A stretch of 64,000 nt of DNA from Oceanobacillus piezotolerans (GTDB taxonomy: Bacteria; Bacillota; Bacilli; Bacillales; Amphibacillaceae). Positions within the stretch are counted from its first letter, which is position 1. Every line of letters starts with the position of its first letter. The notes under the pieces are model-generated. The model searched no databases and had not been told where the DNA came from. It saw only the letters and a program-made list of their open reading frames with translations. The translations under genes and the position numbers were made by a program. Shown here piece after piece: positions 50,996 through 60,059 of the stretch. The DNA lies in NCBI RefSeq assembly GCF_003665065.1, contig NZ_RCHR01000009.1, positions 1-64,000 on the forward strand. The letters are read 5' to 3'.

Positions 50996-51904
50996 ATGAA
51001 ACTATTGCACATTTTGAAAGAAGGAAAAATAAGGTTAGCAGTATCAACAAATAATGGGGTTCTCGACATAGTAGAAACAGGACAGGCTTATCAAGTGCAA
51101 GTACCATATACATTAAAACAACTAATTTCCCAAGAAGATGGTTTAGAAACCATTGAAGACATTATAGAGAGAGCAAGTAAAAATAATCCTGAATTATTTA
51201 CCCCCGAAGAACAAATAGAGTACGGACCTAGTGTGAATGATCCGGAAAAAATTATTTGTATCGGTCTAAATTATATCGATCATGCGGAAGAATCCAAAAT
51301 GGATATTCCTAAAGAACCAATCGTTTTTAGTAAGTTTAACAATTCCCTTGCAGCTCATAATCAAGCCGTAGCACTACCTGAAATCGCTACAAAATATGAT
51401 TATGAAGCAGAACTAGTAATCATCATCGGCAAAGAAGGAAGTAATATACCAGAAGATGAGGCACACAGATATATCTTTGGTTACACGGTAGGAAATGACC
51501 TCTCAGCAAGAGATCTTCAATTCAAAAGTGGGCAATGGTTGATAGGAAAAACTTTGAATGATTTTGCTCCTGTAGGACCGTATGTAGTCCCATCATCAGT
51601 CATTAAAGATCCACACAATTTAAACATTGAGTGTCATGTAAACGGCGAAACAAGACAAAAAGCAAACACAAAAGATATGATATTTAACTGTTACACTATT
51701 ATTAGTTATCTATCGAAATATGTAACCCTTAAACCTGGAGATGTAATCTTTTCAGGGACTCCTGATGGTGTGATTTTAGGTTATCCTGAAGAAAAACAGG
51801 ATTGGTTAACTCCAGAGGATGAGATTGTGGTTACCATTGAAAATATTGGGACTTTGTCTAATAAACTAGTGAGATCAAAACATAAAGTTGCTTTGGAAAA
51901 ATAA
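50996..51904 (+). CDS. Fumarylacetoacetate hydrolase family protein
   Basis: The 302-residue protein has an N-terminal domain of about 70 residues and the FAH barrel: IICIGLNYIDHAEESKM, PIVFSKFNN, the metal ligands in YDYEAELVIIIGKEG, GYTVGNDLSARDLQ and GDVIFSGTPDGV. Family members cleave C-C bonds of acylpyruvates, decarboxylate oxaloacetate or dehydrate sugar acids. As the last gene of the cluster it probably handles the 2-oxo acid made by the Ldh-family enzyme. GGGAGAGAAATGATAA precedes the ATG. Confidence 0.9.
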   Translation: MKLLHILKEGKIRLAVSTNNGVLDIVETGQAYQVQVPYTLKQLISQEDGLETIEDIIERASKNNPELFTPEEQIEYGPSVNDPEKIICIGLNYIDHAEESKMDIPKEPIVFSKFNNSLAAHNQAVALPEIATKYDYEAELVIIIGKEGSNIPEDEAHRYIFGYTVGNDLSARDLQFKSGQWLIGKTLNDFAPVGPYVVPSSVIKDPHNLNIECHVNGETRQKANTKDMIFNCYTIISYLSKYVTLKPGDVIFSGTPDGVILGYPEEKQDWLTPEDEIVVTIENIGTLSNKLVRSKHKVALEK

Positions 51905-52022
51905 TAAACTATTTATATTAGAATTTATCTCAGGTTAACTGGATGTTACCTCCACAATGAAAAGATTTCGAACTGAGTTATAGCTAGCGTTAGATTTACT
52001 AACTTAATGTTGCTAAGTGCAA

Positions 52023-52065
52023 GAAAGGCACCTCAACTCTATTATTAGAGTTGAGATGCCTTTCC
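52023..52065 (+). terminator. Terminator of the GntR-MFS-Ldh-FAH cluster
   Basis: AAAGGCACCTCAACTCTA (52024-52041) pairs with TAGAGTTGAGATGCCTTT (52046-52063) with one mismatch and a four-base loop. Confidence 0.85.
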
Positions 52066-52100
52066 TCATTCTTTAAAAGGGGTAATAAGATTTTAATAGA

Positions 52101-52250
52101 TTAAGAATCTCGGTTATTGGCCTCTCTTGCTTTGGACTTACGATACCCTCCAGCAATATCAGCTTTTTTAAATTCCTTGGTGTAGTGTACTTCCTGTGCA
52201 TCTGAAAGCTGTAAATTTTTTGTTGGTTGATATTGTTGATTTCCTCTCAA
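52101..52250 (-). CDS. yfhE: YfhE-like small protein
   Basis: A TTG start after GAAAGGATGG opens a 49-residue frame with the segment SDAQEVHYTKEFKKADIAGG followed by YRKSKAREANNRDS. YfhE-family proteins of Bacillus are about 40 residues with a conserved QEV motif, which is present here. The protein is hydrophilic and probably soluble; its role is unknown (yfhE belongs to general stress and sporulation neighbourhoods in B. subtilis). It converges with the FAH operon. Confidence 0.65.
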   Translation of the reverse strand: MRGNQQYQPTKNLQLSDAQEVHYTKEFKKADIAGGYRKSKAREANNRDS

Positions 52251-52364
52251 TGAAAGCCATCCTTTCTATTCTATAAAAGATAGTTATAATACTTATATAC
52301 CCTTGTGCTAGGAAGGTTAAACAACGATGAAATTGTAGGGGGGTTACATTTATATGTAAATAAA

Positions 52365-52397
52365 AGAAGAGCTCTCATTAACTATGAGAACTCTTCT
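52365..52397 (-). terminator. Terminator of the SEC-C gene
   Basis: AGAAGAGCTCTCAT (52365-52378) pairs with ATGAGAACTCTTCT (52384-52397) with one mismatch; on the minus strand TTTATTTAC follows. Confidence 0.7.
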
Positions 52398-52420
52398 AGT
52401 GGTTCAAATCACGCTCCAAC

Positions 52421-53611
52421 TTACCTGCCGCAGCACTTCTTATACTTTTTCCCACTTCCACAAGGACATGGTTCATTTCTGCCTATTTTCACTTTCTTTT
52501 TAGTAGTAGAAGTTGGCATCGGCTGGATCTGCTTATTGGTTTCTCCGGATAATTGTGCAGAGGTATAGCCTTTCAGGGTCCAACCTCTCGTATGACTCAT
52601 CAAATCAACTATCTTACTCATTAACGCCTGAATAATCTCCATCGTACCAAATTCTAGCAGATTGGATAAATAAGCAAGAACGTCATTGGCACTATCCCCA
52701 TTCTTGATGGCAATGACGCATTCTTCTGCTATTTCATCGGCTTCCGACTTATTCATATTGAAATTTTGTGTTAGAAAGTCGATTAATTGCTGGTAGCTTG
52801 GATTCCTATCCACAAAACCTGGTTCTCCAGCATTGATGATCTGCTGTTTGGTAAAAGGATAAAAGGCTACATTTTCTCTGCGCTGATGCTCTTGTATCAC
52901 CTTTTTTGAATCCAATACTCGTATATTCGAGTAGAAATCATCGTTTATACTTATTCGATTGCGATAGGCACTGGCATCTTGCATCACTGCTTCCAAATCT
53001 GCTGAATCAATATGATCTTTCGTGTGTTTTTTCAGCATGTCTGCCAATTGAGTGCTGCTTAATGCTCCGTAATAGTATAATATGCCTTGTGTCAGATTGA
53101 TCCACTCTGTGTTTCTATTGATAATTGCTCTTGCATTAAGGTTATTTTTCAAGGATAGAATTTGTTGAATTAGATCATCAGGTACTGCCAAGATGTGTTT
53201 TCCTTCAAAAGTCCCTGTATATATCAACCCGCTGGAACGAAAATAGACAATCTGTTTATCTTCTAAATTCGGTGCTGGAATTTGGCCACCACTTTCAGCG
53301 ATATGTATCAGTAGTTTGAAACGTTCGTTATCCCAGAAAGCTATATCGAAATGATTGGAAATTTTATCATGTAGCAATGCGATTAAATCAGCCTTTTTTA
53401 ACTGACTTGCATTTTTAACTTTTAAGCTTTTCCTTATACCATCTAACTCGCTTTTGGTATAGTTACTTAGTCCTTCCTGCAGTGTGAAAGGAATTTTTAT
53501 TTCGCTCCAGTACTTTTTCTGCTGCTTTTCTTTCTTCTCTTTATTCTCCGATAACGCTTTAAACGCGTTACTCATCGTTTTTTCTAAATCTTTGTTGATT
53601 TTTTCATTCAT
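52421..53611 (-). CDS. SEC-C motif protein
   Basis: I start at ATG 53611 ([12 protein letters not shown]), 8 bases after GTGGTG; a GTG four codons upstream is possible. The 396-residue protein ends in a SEC-C zinc motif, [20 protein letters not shown], as in the SecA C-terminus. A Rho-N/SAP-like short segment lies near residues 50-85 ([20 protein letters not shown]). The middle is helical, with a possible winged helix around 155-200. Stand-alone SEC-C proteins are common in Bacillota and poorly characterised; ribosome or SecB binding is known for the motif only. Confidence 0.85.
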   Translation of the reverse strand: MNEKINKDLEKTMSNAFKALSENKEKKEKQQKKYWSEIKIPFTLQEGLSNYTKSELDGIRKSLKVKNASQLKKADLIALLHDKISNHFDIAFWDNERFKLLIHIAESGGQIPAPNLEDKQIVYFRSSGLIYTGTFEGKHILAVPDDLIQQILSLKNNLNARAIINRNTEWINLTQGILYYYGALSSTQLADMLKKHTKDHIDSADLEAVMQDASAYRNRISINDDFYSNIRVLDSKKVIQEHQRRENVAFYPFTKQQIINAGEPGFVDRNPSYQQLIDFLTQNFNMNKSEADEIAEECVIAIKNGDSANDVLAYLSNLLEFGTMEIIQALMSKIVDLMSHTRGWTLKGYTSAQLSGETNKQIQPMPTSTTKKKVKIGRNEPCPCGSGKKYKKCCGR

Positions 53612-53909
53612 AACATTCACCACTTTATCTTACATTTATTGGAATTCCGATCCAATCACTTAATCTAGTATAACAAATAGATTTATAAAAATCTTTTCAT
53701 AGTCCATTAGAAGTATTTACCATGGGGAGAAACTGGTAGTAAGTGTACTAAGTTTTCAAGTGAAAGTGATAACGAGATTACGAATCCTACTATAAAAAAT
53801 GACAAGCAACTTACATATAAGGTAATATTATGCAAGTGCTTGTTTTAAGTCTTACTTGTAAACATTCTGAAATGGATACCGTATATAAAATTTAAAGGGG
53901 AGAATATGA
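53612..53909. other. Gene-free divergent spacer
   Basis: About 300 bases between divergent genes. I see no gene; promoters of both neighbours must lie here. Confidence 0.35.
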
Positions 53910-54365
53910 ATGACCCAGTATATTTATATTGCTTCACCGATGAGATTACCAGAGGGTTCTTTCGGCTTTAATCCCATATCTCCTGAACAACCAAATGTGT
54001 TTAGAAATGAATTGGACTTTATACATTTATATTTCGAGAATAATTACGATCGTGAGTTAAAACAAAGGTTTAATTATAGTCAACATTTTTCATATAAACA
54101 TCAAGTGGGAGCATATTCCAATCAAATTCCTTTAAAGAATGTATTAAGAAAAACTCAAGAGGAAGAAAAATGCTTAACCCTTCTCTATAACTACATTGAA
54201 GAAGCTATCCAAAACAGTAACATCGTCGAGTATTTTACCTCTGTGAATGGTCAAGAAGACTTACCACTTTCAAGAAAAAGGAGTATTAACTGGCTGGATA
54301 TAAAAAATCCATATGACCTAGTTCTGGAAGACCGTGAGTTATTAGAAATTACATTTTGGAACTGA
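53910..54365 (+). CDS. Conserved-looking hypothetical protein, 151 residues
   Basis: ATG 53910 follows AAAGGGGAGAATATGA. The soluble 151-residue product begins TQYIYIASPMRLPEGSFG, has an acidic-aromatic middle (NELDFIHLYFENNYDREL) and a helical C-terminus ending LEITFWN. No enzyme motif, signal peptide or membrane segment is seen. The ribosome site and even codon use support a real gene. The function is unknown. Confidence 0.7.
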   Translation: MTQYIYIASPMRLPEGSFGFNPISPEQPNVFRNELDFIHLYFENNYDRELKQRFNYSQHFSYKHQVGAYSNQIPLKNVLRKTQEEEKCLTLLYNYIEEAIQNSNIVEYFTSVNGQEDLPLSRKRSINWLDIKNPYDLVLEDRELLEITFWN

Positions 54366-54471
54366 GTACGGCTCTTTTCATATTAGTGAAAGGAAAGAAT
54401 ATTTTAAGAAACTTTGGTGGATAGCAATATAAATGATATAATTTAAAAAATTATAACCAGGGGTGAAACTT

Positions 54472-54849
54472 TTGATCAATAAAGTAGGTCAAATCATGCT
54501 ATATGTAAATAACCAAGATGAAGCGGTTAAGTTCTGGACAGAGAAAGTAGGATTTAGTGTCATTGCAGAAGAAAATGGTCAAGGTATGAGATGGATTGAA
54601 ATTGCCCCCACTAAGAATTCGGAGACGAGTATTATTTTGCACAATAAAGAATTCGTAGCTAAAATGTCGCCTGAATTAAATCTTGGTACACCTTCTCTAA
54701 TGTTTTTCTCCGATAAATTGGAGCAATTGTATAGTGAGTTAAAAATGAAAAACGTTACAGTTGGGGAAATGGTCGAAATGCCTACAGGCAGGGTTTTTAA
54801 TTTTGCAGACAGTGAAGATAATTACTTTGCGGTTATGGAAAAGAAGTAA
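54472..54849 (+). CDS. VOC/glyoxalase-fold protein
   Basis: I start at TTG 54472, 7 bases after AGGGGTG. The 125-residue protein has the paired beta-alpha-beta-beta-beta units of the VOC superfamily: VGQIMLYVNNQDEAVKFWTE, KVGFSVIAEE, then LMFFSDKLEQLYSELK and FNFADSEDNYFAVMEKK. Such proteins are metal-dependent lyases, dioxygenases or antibiotic-binding proteins. The substrate cannot be told. It is monocistronic with a terminator just after. Confidence 0.85.
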   Translation: MINKVGQIMLYVNNQDEAVKFWTEKVGFSVIAEENGQGMRWIEIAPTKNSETSIILHNKEFVAKMSPELNLGTPSLMFFSDKLEQLYSELKMKNVTVGEMVEMPTGRVFNFADSEDNYFAVMEKK

Positions 54850-54876
54850 ATATTTAATTAGGTATAATGAACAATT

Positions 54877-54912
54877 AGGGCGGTACTTTTATTAAAGGTA
54901 TCGCCCTTTATT
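54877..54912 (+). terminator. Terminator after VOC gene
   Basis: AGGGCGGTAC (54877-54886) pairs with GTATCGCCCT (54898-54907) including one G-U, followed by TTATTTAT. Confidence 0.65.
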
Positions 54913-55061
54913 TATAATTGTTTTTAATTCTATTTATATAGCTTGCTGGTCTCTCTTGACTTTTATATGCTACATATTTAGAAAATGACTCAAAATACAC
55001 TTCCTGTAAAGAAAATTCAAATAATGGTACAATATACGTATCAATTACAAGAGGTGGTTTC

Positions 55062-55979
55062 ATGAAAAAGATCAAACTAGGCAAAAGCGACTTAGAAGTT
55101 TCAAATATATCCCTAGGATGCATGCGGTTGGGGAAATTATCAAAAAGCGAAGCAGCAGACGTGATACATAATGCGATGGAGCTTGGTGTCGATTTCTTTG
55201 ATCATGCCGATATTTATGCTGGTGGAAAATCGGAGGAAATCTTTGCAGAAGCAATCGAGATGAATCCGACGATTAGAGAGAAGATGGTTATCCAAACAAA
55301 AACTGGTATTCGAAAAGGGTATTATGATTTTTCTAAAGAGCATATCCTCCAGTCGGTCGATGACAGCCTTAATCGATTAAAAACGGAATACATTGATGTC
55401 TTGCTTCTCCATCGTCCGGATGCACTGATGGAGCCAGAGGAAGTGGCAGAAGCATTTACGGAATTGAAGAAAAGTGGTAAAGTACGTCACTTTGGTGTTA
55501 GTAACCAAAGTCCGTTGCAGATAGAACTTTTGAAAAAATATGTGGAGCAGGATTTGCTTGTCAATCAGTTGCAATTCAGTGTCATGCATACGGGAATGAT
55601 TAATGCCGGAGTACAGGTAAATACGAAGCATGAGGGTGCTATCAATCGTGATGGCAGTATTCTAGAATACTCCCGTTTGAATGATATGACGATCCAAGCA
55701 TGGTCACCGTTCCAGCACGGAAACTTTGAAGGAGTATTTATCGATAATGAGAAGTTCCCTGAAGTGAACGCAAAGCTGCAAGAAATTGGTGATAAATATA
55801 ATGTGAATAAATCAGCTGCCGCTGTGGCTTGGATTTTACGTCACCCCGCGAAAATTCAAACCATTGTAGGGACCATGAATCCGGAACGTCTCGCAGGAAT
55901 TGCAAAAGCTTCCGAAATTGAATTAACGAGAGAAGAATGGTATGAGATTTATAAAGCAGCGGGTAATGAGCTGCCTTAA
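55062..55979 (+). CDS. Aldo/keto reductase
   Basis: This 305-residue NADPH-dependent oxidoreductase has the catalytic tetrad Asp47 and Tyr52 (DFFDHADIY), Lys in VIQTKTGI and His in LLLHRPDAL. The cofactor end SAAAVAWILRHPAKIQTIVG and MNPERL is also present. The pattern fits the YdhF/YcsN-type subgroup. It probably reduces aldehydes or ketones; the natural substrate is unknown. CAAGAGGTGGTTTC precedes the ATG. Single gene with terminator. Confidence 0.92.
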   Translation: MKKIKLGKSDLEVSNISLGCMRLGKLSKSEAADVIHNAMELGVDFFDHADIYAGGKSEEIFAEAIEMNPTIREKMVIQTKTGIRKGYYDFSKEHILQSVDDSLNRLKTEYIDVLLLHRPDALMEPEEVAEAFTELKKSGKVRHFGVSNQSPLQIELLKKYVEQDLLVNQLQFSVMHTGMINAGVQVNTKHEGAINRDGSILEYSRLNDMTIQAWSPFQHGNFEGVFIDNEKFPEVNAKLQEIGDKYNVNKSAAAVAWILRHPAKIQTIVGTMNPERLAGIAKASEIELTREEWYEIYKAAGNELP

Positions 55980-55996
55980 TACCATATCCATTAGTT

Positions 55997-56022
55997 AAGC
56001 CTGCTTATATGCAGGCTTTCTT
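55997..56022 (+). terminator. Terminator after aldo/keto reductase
   Basis: AAGCCTGC (55997-56004), loop TTATAT, GCAGGCTT (56011-56018), then TCTTT. Confidence 0.8.
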
Positions 56023-56256
56023 TGTGAACGATTAAGGTTTTCTAAAATTTATGTTAATTGCATAAAAACTAGTTGACAGGTAGGAATTAAGGAATTAATA
56101 TATAACTAAATTTAATGGTCTATAAAAATAATGCATATTTTTCAACCCTTCTATTGAAAAATATCACTCCATGCTGCAAGTGTAGTTTCAATAAATCTAG
56201 TAATACGATGCCTTTCTGATTTTAATCATACATACAAACGTTACGGAGGTTTTATT

Positions 56257-57474
56257 ATGGAATTTAGTTATATCTCTCATCTGGAATGTCCGAAATGTCA
56301 TGAAACGTATTCCGAAAATGAAATAAATCAGTTATGTAAATGCGGATCGCCATTACTGGTTCGTTATCGTCTCCATGATGTAAAAGCGAATGTACAAAAG
56401 GAAGACATTGCAAGCCGTGAAAATAGTTTATGGAGATATCATGAAGTGCTTCCAGTGAAGGATCAAGCTAATATCGTGTCCTTAGGGGAAGGAATGACAC
56501 CTCTTGTCCCATTAGAAAAACTGGGCAAGAAAATCGATGTGCCTCAGCTTTATCTGAAGGATGAGGGCGTGATTCCAACCGGCACTTTTAAAACAAGAGG
56601 TGCTAGTGTAGGAGTTTCAAAGGCAAAGGAAATTGGCGTAAAACAATTGGCAATGCCTACAAATGGAAATGCAGGATCGGCATGGGCCCTTTATTCAGCG
56701 AAAGCAGACATTAAAGCTACCATTGTGATGCCAAAGGATGCACCTAAGATTACTAGAAAAGAAGTAGCGGTTGCGGGAGCTGAACTTTATCTGGTAGACG
56801 GGTTAATTAGTGATGCTGGAAAAATTGTTGGCGGGCTCATTGAAAAGGAAGGCATTTATGATGCTTCCACGTTAAAGGAGCCATATCGCATTGAAGGTAA
56901 GAAGACGATGGGCTATGAAATTGTCGAACAATTAAATTGGGAGGTTCCTGACGTTATTCTATATCCGACTGGTGGTGGGGTCGGATTGATTGGTATTTAT
57001 AAAGCCTTGCTGGAATTAAAAGAGTTAGGCTGGATTTCCGCAGATAAGCTGCCTAGACTTGTTGCCGTACAAGCTGAGGGCTGTGCGCCTATCGTTAAGG
57101 CATGGCAGGAAGGGAAGAGAGAGTCAGAATTCTGGGAGAACTCGGAAACGGCTGCATTTGGAATTAATGTACCTAAGGCAATCGGCGACTTTCTTGTCTT
57201 GGAAGCGATCTATGAGACAAATGGATGTGGTGTTGCTGTTTCAGATGAGGACCTTTTACAGGTACAAAAAGAAGTTGCAATGACAGAAGGCAATTTCATT
57301 TGTCCAGAAGGAGCTGCTACGGTTGCCGCAGCACAAATGCTGCGGCAACAGAATTGGATTAAAGAAAGTGATAAAGTGATCTGTTTAAATACAGGGCAAG
57401 GCATAAAGTATCCGGACAGTGTTTCACTCGAAAACATCCCGTTATTGCAGCCCAATCAGCCAATCAACGGATAG
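56257..57474 (+). CDS. Threonine synthase-like PLP enzyme
   Basis: The 405-residue protein is a fold-type II PLP enzyme of the threonine synthase class. It has an N-terminal zinc-ribbon-like segment (ECPKCHETY and CKCG), the PLP lysine in PTGTFKTRGAS (about residue 108), NGNAGSAWALYSAKA, and the phosphate-binding TGGGVGLIGI. Threonine synthase makes threonine from O-phosphohomoserine. No hom or thrB lies nearby, and the next gene, 10 bases on, is a symporter for dicarboxylates or amino acids, so a degradative lyase role is also possible. TTACGGAGG precedes the ATG. Confidence 0.8.
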   Translation: MEFSYISHLECPKCHETYSENEINQLCKCGSPLLVRYRLHDVKANVQKEDIASRENSLWRYHEVLPVKDQANIVSLGEGMTPLVPLEKLGKKIDVPQLYLKDEGVIPTGTFKTRGASVGVSKAKEIGVKQLAMPTNGNAGSAWALYSAKADIKATIVMPKDAPKITRKEVAVAGAELYLVDGLISDAGKIVGGLIEKEGIYDASTLKEPYRIEGKKTMGYEIVEQLNWEVPDVILYPTGGGVGLIGIYKALLELKELGWISADKLPRLVAVQAEGCAPIVKAWQEGKRESEFWENSETAAFGINVPKAIGDFLVLEAIYETNGCGVAVSDEDLLQVQKEVAMTEGNFICPEGAATVAAAQMLRQQNWIKESDKVICLNTGQGIKYPDSVSLENIPLLQPNQPING

Positions 57475-57484
57475 GAGAGAATAC

Positions 57485-58714
57485 ATGAAAAAGATGAACA
57501 TGCTTTCTCAAATATTTATAGCTTTCGTTCTTGCTATCATTTTTGGGATTATCTTTGGGCCCAGAATGGAGATTGTTCAGCCACTAGGTGATTTATTCTT
57601 ACGTTTGATTCAGTTTATCGTTGTACCTTTAGTATTGGCTTCACTTATTACTGGGATTACGAGTCTGAACAATGGGAAGAAATTGTTATCCATTGGTGGC
57701 AAGACGATTAGTTACTTTCTGGTGACGACCTTAGTTGCCATCATGATCGGTTTAACGGTTGCCTTTATCATTTCTCCTGGTGAGGGAGTAAACCTAGAGC
57801 TACCGACAGAAGAGACGGAACCAGCGGAAATTCCTAGTATGGTTGATACGATATTGAATTTTGTTCCGATTAATCCGTTTGAATCATTGACTACCGGTAA
57901 TATCATTCAAATTGTCTTTATAGCGATTGCTTTTGGAATCGCGATTATAGCTGTCGGAGAGAAGGCAAAGCCACTTGCTGATTTTTTCGAAGCACTGGCT
58001 GAAGTAATGTATAAACTAACAGGGATAATTATGAAAGTTGCCCCCATTGGGATATTCGGTATTCTAGCTCCGATTGTTGGAAGCTATGGCCTTTCCATTC
58101 TTATTCCGTTGCTGAAAATCATCTTAGCCGTTGCGATTGCCTGTGTCTTGCAGTTATTGGTTACTTATTCCATTGCGGTACGTGCCTTTGGGAAGATGAG
58201 TCCAATTACCTTTTATCGAGGAATTGCTCCTGCTGCTATTTTTGCCTTTTCCACAGCCAGCAGTGCAGGGACACTGCCTATAACTCTTAAAAATACAGAG
58301 GAGAATTTAGGTGTTTCCAAAGAAATCAGTTCCTTTGTGCTTGCATTAGGAGCTACGATGAACAGTGATGGAGCAGCTATTTACCAAGCAGTTGCTGTCA
58401 TCTTCATCGCACAATTCTTTAATATTGAATTGTCTTTCATCCAGATTCTAACTGTCATCTTTATGGCAGTTGTCGTTTCAATCGGTGCAGCGGGTGTCCC
58501 AGGAGCAGGCTTAATTATGCTCACTATGGTTCTCCAAGCCGTTAATCTTCCACTGGAAGGAATTGCGATTATTGCCGCAGTAGATCGTATTCTGGATATG
58601 TTTAGAACAAGTACGAATGTGATTGGCGATGCTACTGCAGCTGTGGTTGTGCAGCAATGGGAGGATAAACGGAAAAAGCCGGGGAATGCCAAAAGAGTGG
58701 GGAATGTATCTTAA
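57485..58714 (+). CDS. Dicarboxylate/amino acid:cation symporter (DAACS)
   Basis: I start at ATG 57485 after ATAGGAGAGAATAC; the longer frame overlaps the upstream gene without a site. The 409-residue membrane protein has the family hallmarks FSTASSAGTLPITL (hairpin 1 serine-rich motif), GATMNSDGAAIYQAV, GVPGAGLIMLTMVL and DRILDMFRTSTNVIGDA. It is a sodium- or proton-coupled importer for glutamate, aspartate, C4-dicarboxylates or Ser/Thr. Tight coupling to the threonine synthase-like gene suggests that its substrate feeds that enzyme. Confidence 0.92.
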   Translation: MKKMNMLSQIFIAFVLAIIFGIIFGPRMEIVQPLGDLFLRLIQFIVVPLVLASLITGITSLNNGKKLLSIGGKTISYFLVTTLVAIMIGLTVAFIISPGEGVNLELPTEETEPAEIPSMVDTILNFVPINPFESLTTGNIIQIVFIAIAFGIAIIAVGEKAKPLADFFEALAEVMYKLTGIIMKVAPIGIFGILAPIVGSYGLSILIPLLKIILAVAIACVLQLLVTYSIAVRAFGKMSPITFYRGIAPAAIFAFSTASSAGTLPITLKNTEENLGVSKEISSFVLALGATMNSDGAAIYQAVAVIFIAQFFNIELSFIQILTVIFMAVVVSIGAAGVPGAGLIMLTMVLQAVNLPLEGIAIIAAVDRILDMFRTSTNVIGDATAAVVVQQWEDKRKKPGNAKRVGNVS

Positions 58715-58817
58715 AATAAATTAGTGAAATTACTTGATATGAATAAGTCACTATTATTAAATTAGGAGTTTATTACTTTCTTAGAAATTCAACTATATAC
58801 TGCTGATCGGTCAACCG

Positions 58818-58867
58818 AAGGCATCCATTTCTTATTTATTTATGAATAAGAGCTGGGTGCCTTTTTG
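58818..58867 (+). terminator. Terminator after symporter
   Basis: AAGGCATCCA (58818-58827) pairs with TGGGTGCCTT (58854-58863) including one G-U; an inner CTTATTTATTTATGAATAAG hairpin and a T-run support it. Confidence 0.75.
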
Positions 58868-58926
58868 TCTTTAAAAGCAAAGCAGTTTAATAGAATAGTA
58901 AGAATACAATACAAGGAGTGATCAGT

Positions 58927-59997
58927 GTGGAAGTGTTATGGTTTTTTCCAACAGGTGGGGATGGAAGGTATTTAGGTACAACATATGGTGGACGTGAAAT
59001 TGATTTACCTTATTTAAAACAGCTTGCCGGTGCAGTAGATTCTCTGGGCTACCATGGAGCTTTATTACCGACAGGGCAAAATTGTGAGGACGCATGGATT
59101 ATTGCTTCGTCCCTTTTGACAGATACAGAGAAAATGAAGTTCTTAGTAGCACTTAGACCAGGTCTTATGTCTCCTACCTTGGCTGCACGCATGGCTTCGA
59201 CATTTGATAGGTTGTCTAATGGAAGGCTATTGTTAAACGTGGTTACCGGAAGTGATCCAAGGGAGCATGCAGCTGATGGCATTCATCTGGATCATACAGG
59301 AAGATACAAACTAACAGATGAGTTCCTGGAAGTATGGAGAAACCTAATGAAGGGAGAGCAGGTTGACTATAAAGGGAAGCATTTAACTATTAAAGGGGCA
59401 AAGAATACATTTCCGCCTATCCAACAACCATATCCGCCTTTATACTTTGGCGGTTCCTCTGATATAGGCCAACAGGTAGGAGCGAAGCATGCTGATGTGT
59501 ATTTAACATGGGGAGAGCCTCCTGAAAAAGTGAAGGAAAAGATTGATAAAGTAAGGAATCTAGCTAATCAGCAAGGCAGAAATATTACATTCGGTATTCG
59601 ATTACACGTCATTGTTCGGGAAACAGAGAAAGAAGCATGGCAGGCAGCAGATGAACTTATCAAATTTTTAGATGATGAAACGATCGCTGCAGCTCAGCAA
59701 AGGTTTTCCAAACAAGAGTCTGAAGGGCAAAAAGGAATGGTAGCTTTACACCAAGGTAAGAAAGAAAACCTGGAGATTAGTCCAAATTTATGGGCAGGAG
59801 TAGGGCTAGTAAGAGAGGGAGCAGGTACAGCCCTTGTCGGAGATCCAAAGACTGTTGCGGAACGCCTTATTGAATATCAGGGTTTGGGTATTGATACGTT
59901 CATCCTTTCAGGATATCCGCACTTGGAGGAAGCATATCGAACAGCAGAATTACTATTTCCTTTACTGCCTATTAAGAAAGATCCTGCATTAAAGTAA
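58927..59997 (+). CDS. ssuD: FMNH2-dependent alkanesulfonate monooxygenase
   Basis: I start at GTG 58927, 9 bases after AAGGAG; the GTG at 58918 is inside the site. The 356-residue protein closely follows Ssu[89 protein letters not shown] and [19 protein letters not shown]. SsuD releases sulfite from alkanesulfonates with FMNH2 from a reductase. No ssuABC or ssuE is adjacent; the next gene, 62 bases on, is a sugar-type binding protein. Confidence 0.9.
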   Translation: MEVLWFFPTGGDGRYLGTTYGGREIDLPYLKQLAGAVDSLGYHGALLPTGQNCEDAWIIASSLLTDTEKMKFLVALRPGLMSPTLAARMASTFDRLSNGRLLLNVVTGSDPREHAADGIHLDHTGRYKLTDEFLEVWRNLMKGEQVDYKGKHLTIKGAKNTFPPIQQPYPPLYFGGSSDIGQQVGAKHADVYLTWGEPPEKVKEKIDKVRNLANQQGRNITFGIRLHVIVRETEKEAWQAADELIKFLDDETIAAAQQRFSKQESEGQKGMVALHQGKKENLEISPNLWAGVGLVREGAGTALVGDPKTVAERLIEYQGLGIDTFILSGYPHLEEAYRTAELLFPLLPIKKDPALK

Positions 59998-60059
59998 GGT
60001 GAAATTGTCTTAAGGGGACAATGTAATCATAAATAAACAAAGGATATGGAGGAGATATA

